From Leucobacter celer subsp. astrifaciens (GTDB lineage Bacteria > Actinomycetota > Actinomycetes > Actinomycetales > Microbacteriaceae): 64,000 nucleotides of DNA. The notes beneath the pieces were generated by a model, which did no database searches, was not told the DNA's origin, and saw only the letters and a list, made by a program, of their open reading frames with translations. The translations under genes and the position numbers were made by a program. Shown piece by piece: positions 1 to 8,577 of the stretch. The first letter of the stretch is position 1. Each line of letters starts with the position of its first letter. The stretch is taken from the NCBI RefSeq assembly GCF_001273835.1, contig NZ_JHEI01000132.1:248001-312000 (forward strand), written 5' to 3'.

Positions 1-1133
1 ATCTTCTGCACGGTCGCGGCGAGTTCGTCGCCGTCGGGGCCGGGGTAGAACGCCTCGTCGCCCTCGCTCAGCAGATCGGCATCCTGCTTCGAGAAGGTGC
101 CGACGATGGTGAGTGCTGCGCCGGAGACGCTCATGGGCGAGCCCGAGAGGATGTCGCCACGAGCCACCGAGACATCATCGACGCGACGGGGCAGATCGCT
201 GAGGAAGAGCACCTCGCTCGACGGGAGCCGGGGCAGCACCCCCTCCTGAGCGGCTACCAGGGCTTCCTGGGCATCCGAAAGCGCCTCCCACGCCGAGTTC
301 ACCGCGGCCTGCTCGCCGATCACGTTCTTGGCGCCGCCGTCGACCGCTTCCTGCAGAGCGGCCTGCGCCTGCGCGACGGAGGTGTTCGCGTCGCGCACCG
401 ATCGCTCGGCGTCGCGCAGCGCGAGCTGGGCATCGGGGCCGCCGTTCGCCGCCTCGTAGCCGGTCTGCTCGTAGAGGGCGCCGAGCGCGGTGGCGGTGTC
501 GTACTCGAAGAGATCCGAATCGGGATCCCCGGCCGCGTAGCCCATCGTGTTCAGTGCGACCTTGAGCTGCACCACGTCGGGGCCCCGCATGCCCACGCTC
601 AGCGTGCGGTATGCGGGCAGGGCCCCCGACAGCACGATCACGGGGCGTCCGGCGAGCTCGAGCGCCACGTTGCCGGCCTTGAACACCGTGCCGATCTCGG
701 GCACGTGCCCCGTGACGACGGGCCGGTCCTCGCCGCCGGCGGCGTCGATCTCCACGTCGACCGCGTCGGCGTAGGTGACCTCGCCGCGCGCCACGATGGT
801 GTTCTCGATCACCCGCTCCTCGACGGGAGCGGTGACGGGTCCGGGCTCGGGCGGCGCGGTGCGAGCCGCGATCTCGGCTGGCGAGACGATGAACTGCATC
901 ACCGCTATGCCGGCCAGCAGCGACACCACCGCGACGGCCGCGATCAGTGCGACCAGGCGGGTGCCCGACCAGCTGCGCTTGGTCTTCGGGGACTCGGGGT
1001 CCGGAGTTTCGAGGTCCGGTGCTTTGGGGTCCGGAGTTCCGGGGTCCGGTGCTTCGAGATCTTGCGCGGCGGTGTGCGGCGCCGACGGATCCTGTTCCGT
1101 GTTCCCTCTGCGTCCCCGTTTCAGCGACGCCAC
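1..1133 (-). CDS. HlyD-like periplasmic adaptor protein with peptidoglycan-binding domain (3' end cut by window)
   Basis: The visible 377 codons start with GTG three bases after the upstream lipoprotein gene's stop codon, so the two are probably co-transcribed. The N-terminus is a Pro/Asp-rich cytoplasmic stretch made of repeated 'APDPxTPDP'-type units (about residues 25-40). One membrane helix follows (VALIAAVAVVSLLAG, about residues 50-70), then a lipoyl/HlyD-like beta region, a peptidoglycan-binding-type segment (VGMRGPDVVQLKVALNTMGY) and an alanine-rich coiled coil (AQLALRDAERSVRDA onward). This order is typical of actinobacterial membrane-fusion adaptors that work with MacB-type ABC exporters. 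The ABC ATPase/permease genes would be expected just outside the window; this is inference. The substrate is unknown. Confidence 0.8.
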   Translation of the reverse strand, partial: MASLKRGRRGNTEQDPSAPHTAAQDLEAPDPGTPDPKAPDLETPDPESPKTKRSWSGTRLVALIAAVAVVSLLAGIAVMQFIVSPAEIAARTAPPEPGPVTAPVEERVIENTIVARGEVTYADAVDVEIDAAGGEDRPVVTGHVPEIGTVFKAGNVALELAGRPVIVLSGALPAYRTLSVGMRGPDVVQLKVALNTMGYAAGDPDSDLFEYDTATALGALYEQTGYEAANGGPDAQLALRDAERSVRDANTSVAQAQAALQEAVDGGAKNVIGEQAAVNSAWEALSDAQEALVAAQEGVLPRLPSSEVLFLSDLPRRVDDVSVARGDILSGSPMSVSGAALTIVGTFSKQDADLLSEGDEAFYPGPDGDELAATVQK

Positions 1134-1136
1134 CGG

Positions 1137-2177
1137 TTACTGCTTCTTCTCGACGCCGTGCTTGGCCACGAGCGCGTCGAGCTCGGCCTTGTGCTCATCG
1201 ACGAACTTCTGCTCCAGATCGAACTGGATCTTCAGGAGGCCGTCGTCGTAGCCGATCTTCCCCTTGCAGCCCTGATCGGCAAGGGCGACCTCGATCTCGC
1301 GCTCCTGGAACTTCTTCTGGTCGGCCTTGCTGGGCTCCTGCAATTCGCCGTCTTCGCCGTCGGGCATCTGCAACTCGTTGTACTCATCGCTCATCGCCTG
1401 CTGCGCCAGCATGGGGGAGGAGAATCCGTCGTATCCCGCGTCGGCCATGCAGTCCGCCCACTCGCGGTTGAGCTTGAGCACGTCCTCGTTCGGGCTGTCC
1501 TCGCTCCAGAGCGCTTCGTACAGCTGGTTGGACGACTCGAAGAGGTCCTCGAACTCGGGATCCTCGTACGCGGCCATGCCGCCGTTCGTCTCGGACTGCA
1601 CCTCGTGCTGCGCAGCGCCGTAGCAGCCGTTCTTCGTCCAGTCGTACTCGTAACCGCCGTCCTCGTCCATGGCGGCGATCTCCTCCTCCGTGGGACTGGG
1701 GCCGTGCAGCGCCTCGTAGTAGGCCTGCTGCTCCGACTCGCTGAGCGCTTCGACGTAGTCCTGGTTGGGGTCGATGTACTCCTCGCCCGTGTCCTCGGGC
1801 ATATCCTCCATGCCCGGCCAGCTCACGATGCCGTAGCCGTACTGCTTGGCGAACTCCTCGGAGCCCCACTCGACTCCTTCGTCTTCTTCGGAGCTGTAGA
1901 TCGTGCCGCCGTTCTGCACATCGGGCGTGTACTCGAAGCCCTCCGTGCTCATGCACTCGGCGACGAGCTCCTCGGTCTGCTTCGTCTCGGCGTCGAGCTT
2001 CTCCTGGGTGTACTCCTCGCCGTCCCAGAGCGCCGACAGGTACTTCGAGAGCGGGCCGTCCTCTGCGGTCGCGTCGGTGCCCGACTTGCCGCCCGAGCAG
2101 CCGGTCAGGGCGAGGGCCGCGGCGGCGAACAACGCCAGGGCGGGAATCGAAACGCGCTGGGGGAGCGATCGGGGCAT
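1137..2177 (-). CDS. Acidic secreted lipoprotein of unknown function
   Basis: The protein has 346 residues. A signal peptide ends in a clear lipobox, LTGC, with the lipidated Cys at residue 27, so the mature protein should be anchored on the outer face of the membrane. The mature part is very rich in Glu and Asp. It carries four further cysteines in short similar contexts (AECMSTEGF, NGCYGAA, ADCMADAGY, DQGCKGKIGY), which suggests two disulfides. It lies directly upstream of the HlyD-like adaptor gene, so it is probably an accessory part of the same export locus. No enzymatic motif is visible. I do not recognise a named family. Confidence 0.8.
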   Translation of the reverse strand: MPRSLPQRVSIPALALFAAAALALTGCSGGKSGTDATAEDGPLSKYLSALWDGEEYTQEKLDAETKQTEELVAECMSTEGFEYTPDVQNGGTIYSSEEDEGVEWGSEEFAKQYGYGIVSWPGMEDMPEDTGEEYIDPNQDYVEALSESEQQAYYEALHGPSPTEEEIAAMDEDGGYEYDWTKNGCYGAAQHEVQSETNGGMAAYEDPEFEDLFESSNQLYEALWSEDSPNEDVLKLNREWADCMADAGYDGFSSPMLAQQAMSDEYNELQMPDGEDGELQEPSKADQKKFQEREIEVALADQGCKGKIGYDDGLLKIQFDLEQKFVDEHKAELDALVAKHGVEKKQ

Positions 2178-2364
2178 GGCGGAACCTCAATTCTCGGGCG
2201 GTTGCGGGGACTGGCCCCGTCGCATCTCCGGTCAAGTTATCACATAGGTGTCGGCTAAGTCGGGAGGGGTTTCCGTAAAAATACCCGTACCCGACTGCGG
2301 GTCGATCGACAGCCTCGCGGATAATATATCGTGATTTTAAGACGCTGATCCGATTTATATCCGG

Positions 2365-2562
2365 GTGGATGCTTCGAGGCTGTGCGGGCGGTGTGGGGCG
2401 AGCGTGTCCGACGCGGCGTTCGGCGAGCGCCATCGGCAGATCACCGACACAGAAGTTGTGCGCTTGGCCGAGCAGTTCGGGCTCGGCAGTGCGGAACTGA
2501 ACCGTATGATCGGGCTAAACATTCCGACCGCCGCTGAGGCCCCCGGCCCCGCAATAGTTTGA
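2365..2562 (+). CDS. Small hypothetical protein (65 aa)
   Basis: This short reading frame starts with GTG and ends eight bases before the next gene's ATG. The product has one CGRCG motif near the N-terminus, which could be half of a zinc ribbon, followed by a predicted helix (TEVVRLAEQFGLGSAELNRM). An AT-rich stretch just upstream (TTATAT at 2355-2360, ATAATATAT at 2321-2329) could supply a -10 element, giving a very short leader. There is no clear ribosome-binding site. It is included because of the tight spacing to the following membrane-protein gene, but it could be non-coding. Confidence 0.4.
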   Translation: MDASRLCGRCGASVSDAAFGERHRQITDTEVVRLAEQFGLGSAELNRMIGLNIPTAAEAPGPAIV

Positions 2563-2570
2563 GGAGTCCG

Positions 2571-2930
2571 ATGAATACCCACGCTCTCGTTCTCGCACCG
2601 CTCCTTCGTTTCTTCGCGTGGGCGCTCAGCCTGAGCGCTCTCTTCACGGGGATCGGGCTCACCGTGACCCGCGAGACCGTGCGCTGGTACGACGACGGGT
2701 TCGGCGAGGTCGAAGCGGTGTGGCCCGCCGGGCTCGTGCTGCTGGGCGTCGGAGTGCTGTCGACGGTGGCGGTGTCGATGATCGAGGCTCACCGTCTCTC
2801 GGCGCTCATCGCCGCAGGCGGCTCGACCGATCCAGGATCTGCCGCGCAGGTCGATCCGGATCGTGCCGTGGCCGAATCAGGCAGCGGTTGGACGGCCCCC
2901 GAGTCGTTTACACCGCCAGCAGCCGGGTGA
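2571..2930 (+). CDS. Small membrane protein (119 aa, two TM segments)
   Basis: The ATG is preceded by a good ribosome-binding site (GAGGAG at 2561-2566). Two hydrophobic segments (about residues 8-32 and 50-72) are separated by a charged loop (TRETVRWYDDGFGEVEA). A Gly/Ser/Pro-rich hydrophilic tail follows. The 3' end overlaps the end of metX on the other strand by 23 bp, so the two genes converge. It may form a small operon with the 65-residue frame upstream. I do not recognise a family. Confidence 0.65.
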   Translation: MNTHALVLAPLLRFFAWALSLSALFTGIGLTVTRETVRWYDDGFGEVEAVWPAGLVLLGVGVLSTVAVSMIEAHRLSALIAAGGSTDPGSAAQVDPDRAVAESGSGWTAPESFTPPAAG

Positions 2931-4113
2931 GCTGCGCGCCCACCTTCTCGAACTCGATGAGGAATGCGTCGTGCCCGAACGGCGAGTCGATGCGTGTGGC
3001 GCGATCCCCGTCGAGACTGCCCGGGGTGTGTCGGGCGATCTCGTCCTGACCGTCGAGGGTGAAGAGGCGGTCGCTCGGGACGCCGAGCACCAGCGTCGGC
3101 AGTTCGAGCGTCGAGAGCGCGGCGCGCACCCCGCCCCGGCCGCGGCCCACGTCGTGCGAGTTCATGGCCTGCACCAGCGTGACGTAGCTGTTGGCGTCGA
3201 AACGGCGCGTGAACTTGTTGCCGTGGAAGTCGAGGTACGACTCCACCGCGAAGCGCCCGCCGCTGCCCAGGGGGCTGACCGCCGACTGCCAGGAGCGGCC
3301 GAAGCGCTCGTCGAGCTCGGTGTTGCTGCGGTAGTTGAGCAGGGCGAGCCGGCGGGCCGTCGCGAGGCCGTGGTGCGGGCCGATGCCGTCGGGAGCGTCG
3401 TAGTAGTTTCCGCCGCGGTACGAGGGATCGGAGCGGATCGCCTCCAGCTGCACGAGGTTGAGCCCGATCTGATCGGCAGTCGTCACGGGCGGCGCGGCGA
3501 TCACGGCGAGGCGGGCCGTGCGATCCTGGTGAGCGATGCTCCACTCGAGCGCGTGCATGCCGCCCATCGAGCCGCCGATCACGGCCTCGAAGCGCTCGAT
3601 CCCGATCTCGTCGGCGAAGCGCGCCGCCGCGGCCACCTGGTCGCGGATCGTGAGGTAGGGGAAGCGGCCACCCCACTCGCGGCCCGTCGGGTCGAGGGAG
3701 CCCGGGCCCGTCGACCCCTGGCACCCGCCCAGCACGTTGGGCGCGACGATGCAGTAGCGGCTCGTGTCGAGCGGGCGGCCCGGGCCGACGATCTCCGACC
3801 ACCAGCCGTCGGTGGGGTGCCCGGGACCCGCGGAGCCGACGAGATGGCTGTCTCCGGTGAGCGCGTGGAAGACGAGGATCGCGTTGTCGCGGCGCTCATT
3901 CAGCTCGCCGAAGGTCTCGTAGGCGATGCGCGCGTTCGGGATCTCGACGCCCGCCTCGGTCGTGACCGCTCCGATCGGCACGAAGTCGCGCTCGCCCACC
4001 GGGTCCCCGTCGCGCCAGCCGCCCGAGATCGGCGGCCGCCCCATGAGGGCGCGCAGCTGCGCGTCCGTGATGAAGTCGGTGGGGAACGAGTCCTCGGGCG
4101 TCTGCCAGTCCAT
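2908..4113 (-). CDS. metX: Homoserine O-acetyltransferase
   Basis: This enzyme transfers acetyl from acetyl-CoA to homoserine, the first committed step of methionine synthesis by direct sulfhydrylation. The 401 residues match the family length. It is an alpha/beta-hydrolase fold: the nucleophile elbow is GGSMGGMHALEW (Ser at about residue 160), and the family motifs HALTGDSH, NVLGGCQGSTGP and, near the C-terminus, GHDAFLIE with the catalytic His are all present. The enzyme is cytoplasmic. The next gene downstream in the pathway, metY, is the neighbour on the same strand, separated by a long perfect palindrome. No strong Shine-Dalgarno precedes the ATG. Confidence 0.95.
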   Translation of the reverse strand: MDWQTPEDSFPTDFITDAQLRALMGRPPISGGWRDGDPVGERDFVPIGAVTTEAGVEIPNARIAYETFGELNERRDNAILVFHALTGDSHLVGSAGPGHPTDGWWSEIVGPGRPLDTSRYCIVAPNVLGGCQGSTGPGSLDPTGREWGGRFPYLTIRDQVAAAARFADEIGIERFEAVIGGSMGGMHALEWSIAHQDRTARLAVIAAPPVTTADQIGLNLVQLEAIRSDPSYRGGNYYDAPDGIGPHHGLATARRLALLNYRSNTELDERFGRSWQSAVSPLGSGGRFAVESYLDFHGNKFTRRFDANSYVTLVQAMNSHDVGRGRGGVRAALSTLELPTLVLGVPSDRLFTLDGQDEIARHTPGSLDGDRATRIDSPFGHDAFLIEFEKVGAQLTRLLAV

Positions 4114-4183
4114 AACTGTCCATTCTGCCGGGGCTGCGGGTGGCGCGCGCGAATGTTACGAGCGGGTGGATGCCGAACATGAG

Positions 4184-4244
4184 AAATCGGAGTCCCGAAG
4201 GGCTGCTTCCTGCGAGGTGAAGCAGCCCTTCGGGACTCCGATTT
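4184..4244. repeat. Perfect 26-bp inverted repeat (GGAGTC-type palindrome, copy 1)
   Basis: Arms at 4184-4209 and 4219-4244 are exact reverse complements around a 9-base loop. The outer part contains CGGAGTC and the inner part GGGCTGC. The element sits just past the metY stop codon, so it may act as a terminator, but there is no T-run and closely related elements occur at 10225-10287, 31523-31582 and 31644-31705. It is best regarded as one copy of a dispersed palindrome. Confidence 0.9.
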
Positions 4245-4257
4245 GCGGTGCGTGCGC

Positions 4258-5583
4258 CTATGCGTTGGCGGCGGCTGCGACGACCGCGCGCGCCGCCGCG
4301 AAGCCCTTCTCGAGGTCGTCCTTGATGTCATCGATGTGCTCGAGGCCCACCGAGAGGCGCACGAGACCCGGGGTGACACCCGCGGTGAGCTGCTGCTCGG
4401 GGGTGAGCTGCGAGTGCGTGGTCGATGCCGGGTGGATGATGAGCGAGCGCACGTCGCCGATGTTCGCGACGTGGCTGAACAGCTCGACCGAGTTGACGAA
4501 GGCCTTGCCGGCCTCGACACCGCCCTTCAGTTCGAACGACAGCACGGCGCCCACACCCTTGGGTGCGTACTGGTTCGCGGCCGCGTACCAGGGCGAGGTG
4601 GGCAGGCCCGAGTAGTAGACGGTGGCGACGTCGTCGTGCGCGTCGAGCCACTCGGCGACGTTCTGCGCGTTCTGCACGTGGCGCTCGATGCGCAGCGACA
4701 GCGTCTCGATGCCCTGCAGCAGCAGCCAGGCGCTGTTCGGGGCGATCGCCGAGCCCAGGTCGCGCAGCAGCTGCACGCGCGCCTTGATGATGTAGGCGAT
4801 CGCGTCGCCCACGGCGCCGGTGTAGCTGACGCCGTTGTACGAGGGATCCGGCTCGGTGAGGCCGGGGAACTTGTCGACGTGCTTCGACCACTCGAACTTG
4901 CCGCCATCGACGATCACCCCGCCGAGGGTGGTGCCGTGGCCGCCGAGGAACTTCGTGGCCGAGTGGAGCACGATGTCGGCGCCGTGCTCGATCGGACGCA
5001 CCAGGTAGGGGCTCGCGACCGTGTTGTCGACGATGAGCGGCACGCTGTTCTCGTGCGCCACGTCGGCGACCGCGCGGATGTCGAGCACGTTGGAACGCGG
5101 GTTGGCGATCGACTCGGCGAAGAAGAGCTTGGTGTTGGGACGCACGGCGCGCTGCCACGCGGCGGGGTCGTCCTGATCCTCGACGAAGGTGACCTCGATG
5201 CCGAGCTTCGCGAGCGAGTACTTGAAGAGGTTGTAGGTGCCGCCGTAGATCGAGCTGGAGGAGACGATGTGGTCGCCCGAGTTCGCGATGTTGAGCACGG
5301 CGAAGGTCGAGGCCGCCTGGCCGCTCGCGAGCAGCAGCGCCGCGGCGCCGCCCTCGAGTGCGGCGACGCGCTGCTCGGCGACGTCCTGCGTCGGGTTGGT
5401 GATGCGGGTGTAGATGGGCCCGAGCTCCGCGAGTGCGAAGCGGTTGGCCGCCTGCTCGGTGCTGTCGAAGACGAAGGCGGTGGTCTGGTGGATCGGCAGC
5501 GCGCGTGCGCCGGTCGCCGGGTCGGGCTGCTGGCCCGCGTGGATCTGCTTGGTCTCGAATCCCCAGGCGGTGTGGTCGGTCAT
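4258..5583 (-). CDS. metY: O-acetylhomoserine sulfhydrylase (PLP-dependent)
   Basis: The enzyme makes homocysteine from O-acetylhomoserine and sulfide. It has 441 residues, as expected for the Cys/Met-metabolism PLP family. The cofactor lysine is in [16 protein letters not shown] (Lys at about residue 215); YTRITNPTQ and the C-terminal [11 protein letters not shown] are family motifs. The start is the ATG at 5583 with an excellent GAGGAG site seven bases upstream; the frame stays open further upstream, but that part has no family similarity. It follows metX in the pathway and shares its strand. Confidence 0.95.
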   Translation of the reverse strand: MTDHTAWGFETKQIHAGQQPDPATGARALPIHQTTAFVFDSTEQAANRFALAELGPIYTRITNPTQDVAEQRVAALEGGAAALLLASGQAASTFAVLNIANSGDHIVSSSSIYGGTYNLFKYSLAKLGIEVTFVEDQDDPAAWQRAVRPNTKLFFAESIANPRSNVLDIRAVADVAHENSVPLIVDNTVASPYLVRPIEHGADIVLHSATKFLGGHGTTLGGVIVDGGKFEWSKHVDKFPGLTEPDPSYNGVSYTGAVGDAIAYIIKARVQLLRDLGSAIAPNSAWLLLQGIETLSLRIERHVQNAQNVAEWLDAHDDVATVYYSGLPTSPWYAAANQYAPKGVGAVLSFELKGGVEAGKAFVNSVELFSHVANIGDVRSLIIHPASTTHSQLTPEQQLTAGVTPGLVRLSVGLEHIDDIKDDLEKGFAAARAVVAAAANA

Positions 5584-5654
5584 GGGTGCTCCTCGCTGAG
5601 TGTGCTTGCTGCGTGTGATGGAGAAAGGTGGCGCGCGGTGCTGCGCTGGTGAAC

Positions 5655-5683
5655 AGACTACGAAGCGCATCTGAGAACGACAA
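5655..5683 (-). promoter_or_regulatory. Putative metY promoter
   Basis: On the minus strand TTGTCG (5683-5678) and TAGTCT (5660-5655) are separated by 17 bp, a good sigma-70-type arrangement. It would give a leader of roughly 60-70 nt before the metY ATG. Confidence 0.45.
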
Positions 5684-5793
5684 TGGTATGGGACACGCCG
5701 CGTAATCTGGTGGTCGGTGCGACGGCTGCGTCCACGACGGGCTGTGTCGACGAGGACATTAGGATCGAAGCGGAACCGTCGGAAGGAGAGCGC

Positions 5794-6567
5794 ATGCTGA
5801 GGCGAGTGGTGGTGACGGGCGCGAGTTCCGGGATCGGAGCGGCGACCGTGCGACGGTTCGTCGAACTCGGGTGGCAGACCGTCGCCGTCGCCCGGCGCGA
5901 GGATCGACTGCGCGCTCTCGCGGAGGAGACCGGGGCGCACGCGGTGGTCTGCGACGTGACGGACGAAGAGCAGGTGGCGCGACTCGCGGCCGAGGTCGCC
6001 GAGACGGGCGGTGCCACGGGCCTCGTCAACAACGCGGGCGGTGCGATCGGCACCGAGTCGGTGGAGCACTCCTCGAACGAGGACTGGCGGCGCATGTTCG
6101 AGGTCAACGTGCTGGGCCTGCGGGCGGTGACGGCGGCGATGCTGCCGGTGCTGCGCGAGGGCGCGCGGCGCACCGGCTGGGCGTCGATCCTCAACCTCAC
6201 CTCGACCGCCGGGCACAGCGCCTACCCCGGAGGCGGAGGCTACAACGCGGCGAAGTACGCGGCCCGCGCGGTGACGGAGGTACTGCGACTCGAGCTCGCG
6301 GGTGAGCCGATCAGGGTCATGGAACTCGCGCCGGGGCTCGTGCACACCGAGGAGTTCACGCTCAACCGCCTGCGGGGCGACGCCGAGGCGGCAGAGGCGC
6401 CCTATGCGGACGTGATCCCGCTGCGCGCCGAGGACGTCGCGCAGGTGCTGGTGGGCGCCTTCGAGCAGCCGCCGCACGTGAACCAGGACCTCATCGTGCT
6501 GCGGCCGGTGGCGCAGTCGAGCGTCTTCCACACGCATCGCGGGCCGCTGGCTCCGAAGGCCGGATGA
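5794..6567 (+). CDS. Short-chain dehydrogenase/reductase (SDR)
   Basis: This is a 257-residue classical SDR. It shows the NADP-binding glycine motif TGASSGIG near the N-terminus, NNAGG (about residue 82) and the catalytic YNAAK (about residue 150) with an upstream Ser in LTSTAG. It probably oxidises or reduces a small alcohol or carbonyl; SDRs of this YdfG/NADP-serine-dehydrogenase-like length act on hydroxy acids such as serine or 3-hydroxy acids, but the substrate cannot be read from sequence. The start is the ATG preceded by GGAAGGAG. It overlaps ung by four bases (ATGA), so the two are likely translated together. Confidence 0.85.
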   Translation: MLRRVVVTGASSGIGAATVRRFVELGWQTVAVARREDRLRALAEETGAHAVVCDVTDEEQVARLAAEVAETGGATGLVNNAGGAIGTESVEHSSNEDWRRMFEVNVLGLRAVTAAMLPVLREGARRTGWASILNLTSTAGHSAYPGGGGYNAAKYAARAVTEVLRLELAGEPIRVMELAPGLVHTEEFTLNRLRGDAEAAEAPYADVIPLRAEDVAQVLVGAFEQPPHVNQDLIVLRPVAQSSVFHTHRGPLAPKAG

Positions 6568-7283
6568 GCGGGGCGGGTGAGAACGTGGGAATGAACCTGA
6601 ACGAGCTGGCCGAGCACGGCTACATCGCGGCGGACTGGGCCGAGGCGCTCGAACCGGTGGGCGACCGCCTGTCCGAACTGGGACGCTTTCTGAACGCCGA
6701 GCGGGCGGAGGGGCAGCGGGTGCTCCCGGCGGGGGACCGGATCCTCGCCGCATTCCAGCGTCCCCTCGCCGACGTGCGAGTGCTCATCGTGGGGCAGGAC
6801 CCCTATCCGACCCCGGGCCACCCGATCGGGCTCTCCTTCGCCACCGCACCCGAGGTGCGGCCGATCCCGCGCAGCCTGCAGAACATCTACAAGGAGATGC
6901 AGGACGATCTGGGCATCGCCCCCGCCGCGCACGGCGATCTCACCGCGTGGGCCGATCACGGAGTCATGCTGCTCAACCGCGTGCTGACGGTGCGCGCGGG
7001 CACGCCGGCCTCGCACCGCGGCAAGGGGTGGGAGGCGCTCACCGAGCACGCGATCCGCTCGCTCGTCGCGCGGGGCGGGCCGCTCGTCGCGATCCTCTGG
7101 GGCAATGACGCCCGTTCGCTGAAGCCGATGCTGGGAGACGTGCCGAGCATCGAGAGCCCGCACCCGTCGCCGCTGTCGGCCTCCCGCGGCTTCTTCGGCT
7201 CGCGCCCCTTCAGCCGCGCGAACGAGGCGCTGCAGGCGCAGGGCGCGGAGCCCGTGCAGTGGGAGTTGACCCGCCAGGAGTAG
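6564..7283 (+). CDS. ung: Uracil-DNA glycosylase (family 1)
   Basis: The enzyme removes uracil from DNA in base-excision repair. The water-activating motif GQDPYPTPG (about residue 77) and the DNA-intercalation motif [13 protein letters not shown] (about residue 196) are both intact, and 239 residues fits family 1. The first ATG overlaps the SDR stop. A second in-frame ATG at 6591 is also possible and would remove nine poorly conserved residues. Confidence 0.95.
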   Translation: MSGAGENVGMNLNELAEHGYIAADWAEALEPVGDRLSELGRFLNAERAEGQRVLPAGDRILAAFQRPLADVRVLIVGQDPYPTPGHPIGLSFATAPEVRPIPRSLQNIYKEMQDDLGIAPAAHGDLTAWADHGVMLLNRVLTVRAGTPASHRGKGWEALTEHAIRSLVARGGPLVAILWGNDARSLKPMLGDVPSIESPHPSPLSASRGFFGSRPFSRANEALQAQGAEPVQWELTRQE

Positions 7284-7314
7284 ACCGGCGACCAGCGCAG
7301 GTCGACCGGGGTCC

Positions 7315-7490
7315 GCCCGCCGGTCGAGCGAGCGGATCCCGCCCGCCGGTTGAGCGAGCGGAGCGAGTCGAAACCCAGGCGGCCCGCGCAGCCTTGATTT
7401 CGACTGCGCTCGTGCCTCGCTCCGCTCGATCGGCGGTGGGGCGCTCGTGCCTCGCTCCGCTCGATCGGCGGTGGCGCGCTCGTGCCTCGC
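7315..7490. repeat. Array of the CGACTCGCTCCGCTCG-type dispersed repeat
   Basis: The gap between ung and hutG contains several copies of the window's commonest repeat in both orientations. At 7404-7488 a unit of about 35 bp beginning GCGCTCGTGCCTCGCTCC is tandemly repeated two and a half times. The array runs right up to the hutG stop codon (7490-7492). No gene or RNA was seen in this stretch. Confidence 0.8.
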
Positions 7491-8452
7491 TACCGCCCGA
7501 GGCGCTGGGCGAGACCCGCTGCGGCCTCGAGCACGAGGAGCGCCGCGAGCCGCACCGTGCGACCGTCGGGGGCGTCTGCCGACGCGTCGACCTCGGCGAT
7601 GTCGATGCCGCGCACGCGGGGATCGGCGGCGAGCAGCCGGGTGATGCGGCGCAGCTCGTGCGCCTCGAGGCCGCCGGGGATCGAGGCCGGGCAGCCGGGT
7701 GCGACCGAGCGGTCGCAGACGTCGACGTCGAGGTCGACGTGGATCGGCCCGCCACCGGCGCCCGCGATGTGCAGCGCCTCGTCGACCACCTCGCGCAGCG
7801 GGCGGTCGTGCAGCTCGTCGCGGTGGATCACGGTGATGCCCAGCTCGCGCGCCCGCTGCCGGTAGGCGCGCGAGTTGGCGAAGTCCGCGATGCCGATCTG
7901 CACGATGCGGTGCGGGTTGAGGCCGGCCTCGACGAGGCGTCGCACGGGCGAGCCGTTGCTGCGCCCGTCGCGGAGGTCGTGGTGGGCGTCGAGCGTGATG
8001 AGCCCGGCCGTGTCGAGCGCGGATCCGGCTACGCCGAGCGCGGCGGGCACGGTCAGGGCGTTGTCGCCGCCGAGCGCCACGACGAGCTCGGAGCGCTGCG
8101 CGAGTTCCGCGATCCGCTCGGCGGCCGCGATCTCCCCGGCCTCCGTATCGGGATCGGCGAGGTCTCCGGCGTCGGCGATGCGCAGTTCTTCGTCGAGCAC
8201 CAGCTCGGCCTCGGGGCCGCGGCCGCCCGGGTTGCCGAGCGCCACGAGGTGCGACGAGTAGCGCCGCAGCGCCGCGCGGATCGCGGCCGGGGTCTCGTGC
8301 GCGTTGGTGGGGGAGAGCGAGGTGTGCGCGGTGGGCACGCCCACGATCGTGAGCTCGGCCCGGGCTCCGACGGCGTCGGGCTCCGGCCAGCCGCCCGTTC
8401 GTGGCCAGGAGGGATCGTGCGACAGGGGCGGGGATACGGCTTCAGCGCTCAT
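7490..8452 (-). CDS. hutG: Arginase-family hydrolase, probable formimidoylglutamase
   Basis: The protein has 320 residues and all metal ligands of the arginase/agmatinase fold: GGDNALT, DAHHDLRDG and HVDLDVDVCD. The family hydrolyses guanidino or formimino groups at a binuclear Mn centre. Because the gene is divergent from hutH with a gap of 125 bp, the likely substrate is N-formimino-L-glutamate in histidine breakdown rather than arginine or agmatine; this is context-based. The ATG at 8452 has no strong ribosome-binding site. The dispersed repeat abuts the stop codon. Confidence 0.85.
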   Translation of the reverse strand: MSAEAVSPPLSHDPSWPRTGGWPEPDAVGARAELTIVGVPTAHTSLSPTNAHETPAAIRAALRRYSSHLVALGNPGGRGPEAELVLDEELRIADAGDLADPDTEAGEIAAAERIAELAQRSELVVALGGDNALTVPAALGVAGSALDTAGLITLDAHHDLRDGRSNGSPVRRLVEAGLNPHRIVQIGIADFANSRAYRQRARELGITVIHRDELHDRPLREVVDEALHIAGAGGGPIHVDLDVDVCDRSVAPGCPASIPGGLEAHELRRITRLLAADPRVRGIDIAEVDASADAPDGRTVRLAALLVLEAAAGLAQRLGR

Positions 8453-8577
8453 ATCTGCGACGTTAGCAAGAGACGATTGCCAGCGGCCAGGGTCCCTTGC
8501 GATCAAGTCCGGTATCCCGGACAATGAAGGCGGCGAGGCTATCGCCTGCAGCGCCGCCTTCAGATGGAATCGACAAC

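Noticed and set aside
2863..4182. Long open frame on the plus strand opposite metX
   Set aside because: GC-rich codons leave the antisense frames open; the translation is Arg/Val/Asp-rich without motifs, while metX is certain.
5584..6753. N-terminal extension of metY to 831 codons
   Set aside because: The family start lies at 5583 with a strong ribosome-binding site, and the extension is antisense to the SDR gene.
7404..7488. CRISPR array
   Set aside because: The 35-bp units are contiguous tandem copies with no unique spacers, and no cas gene is present anywhere in the window.
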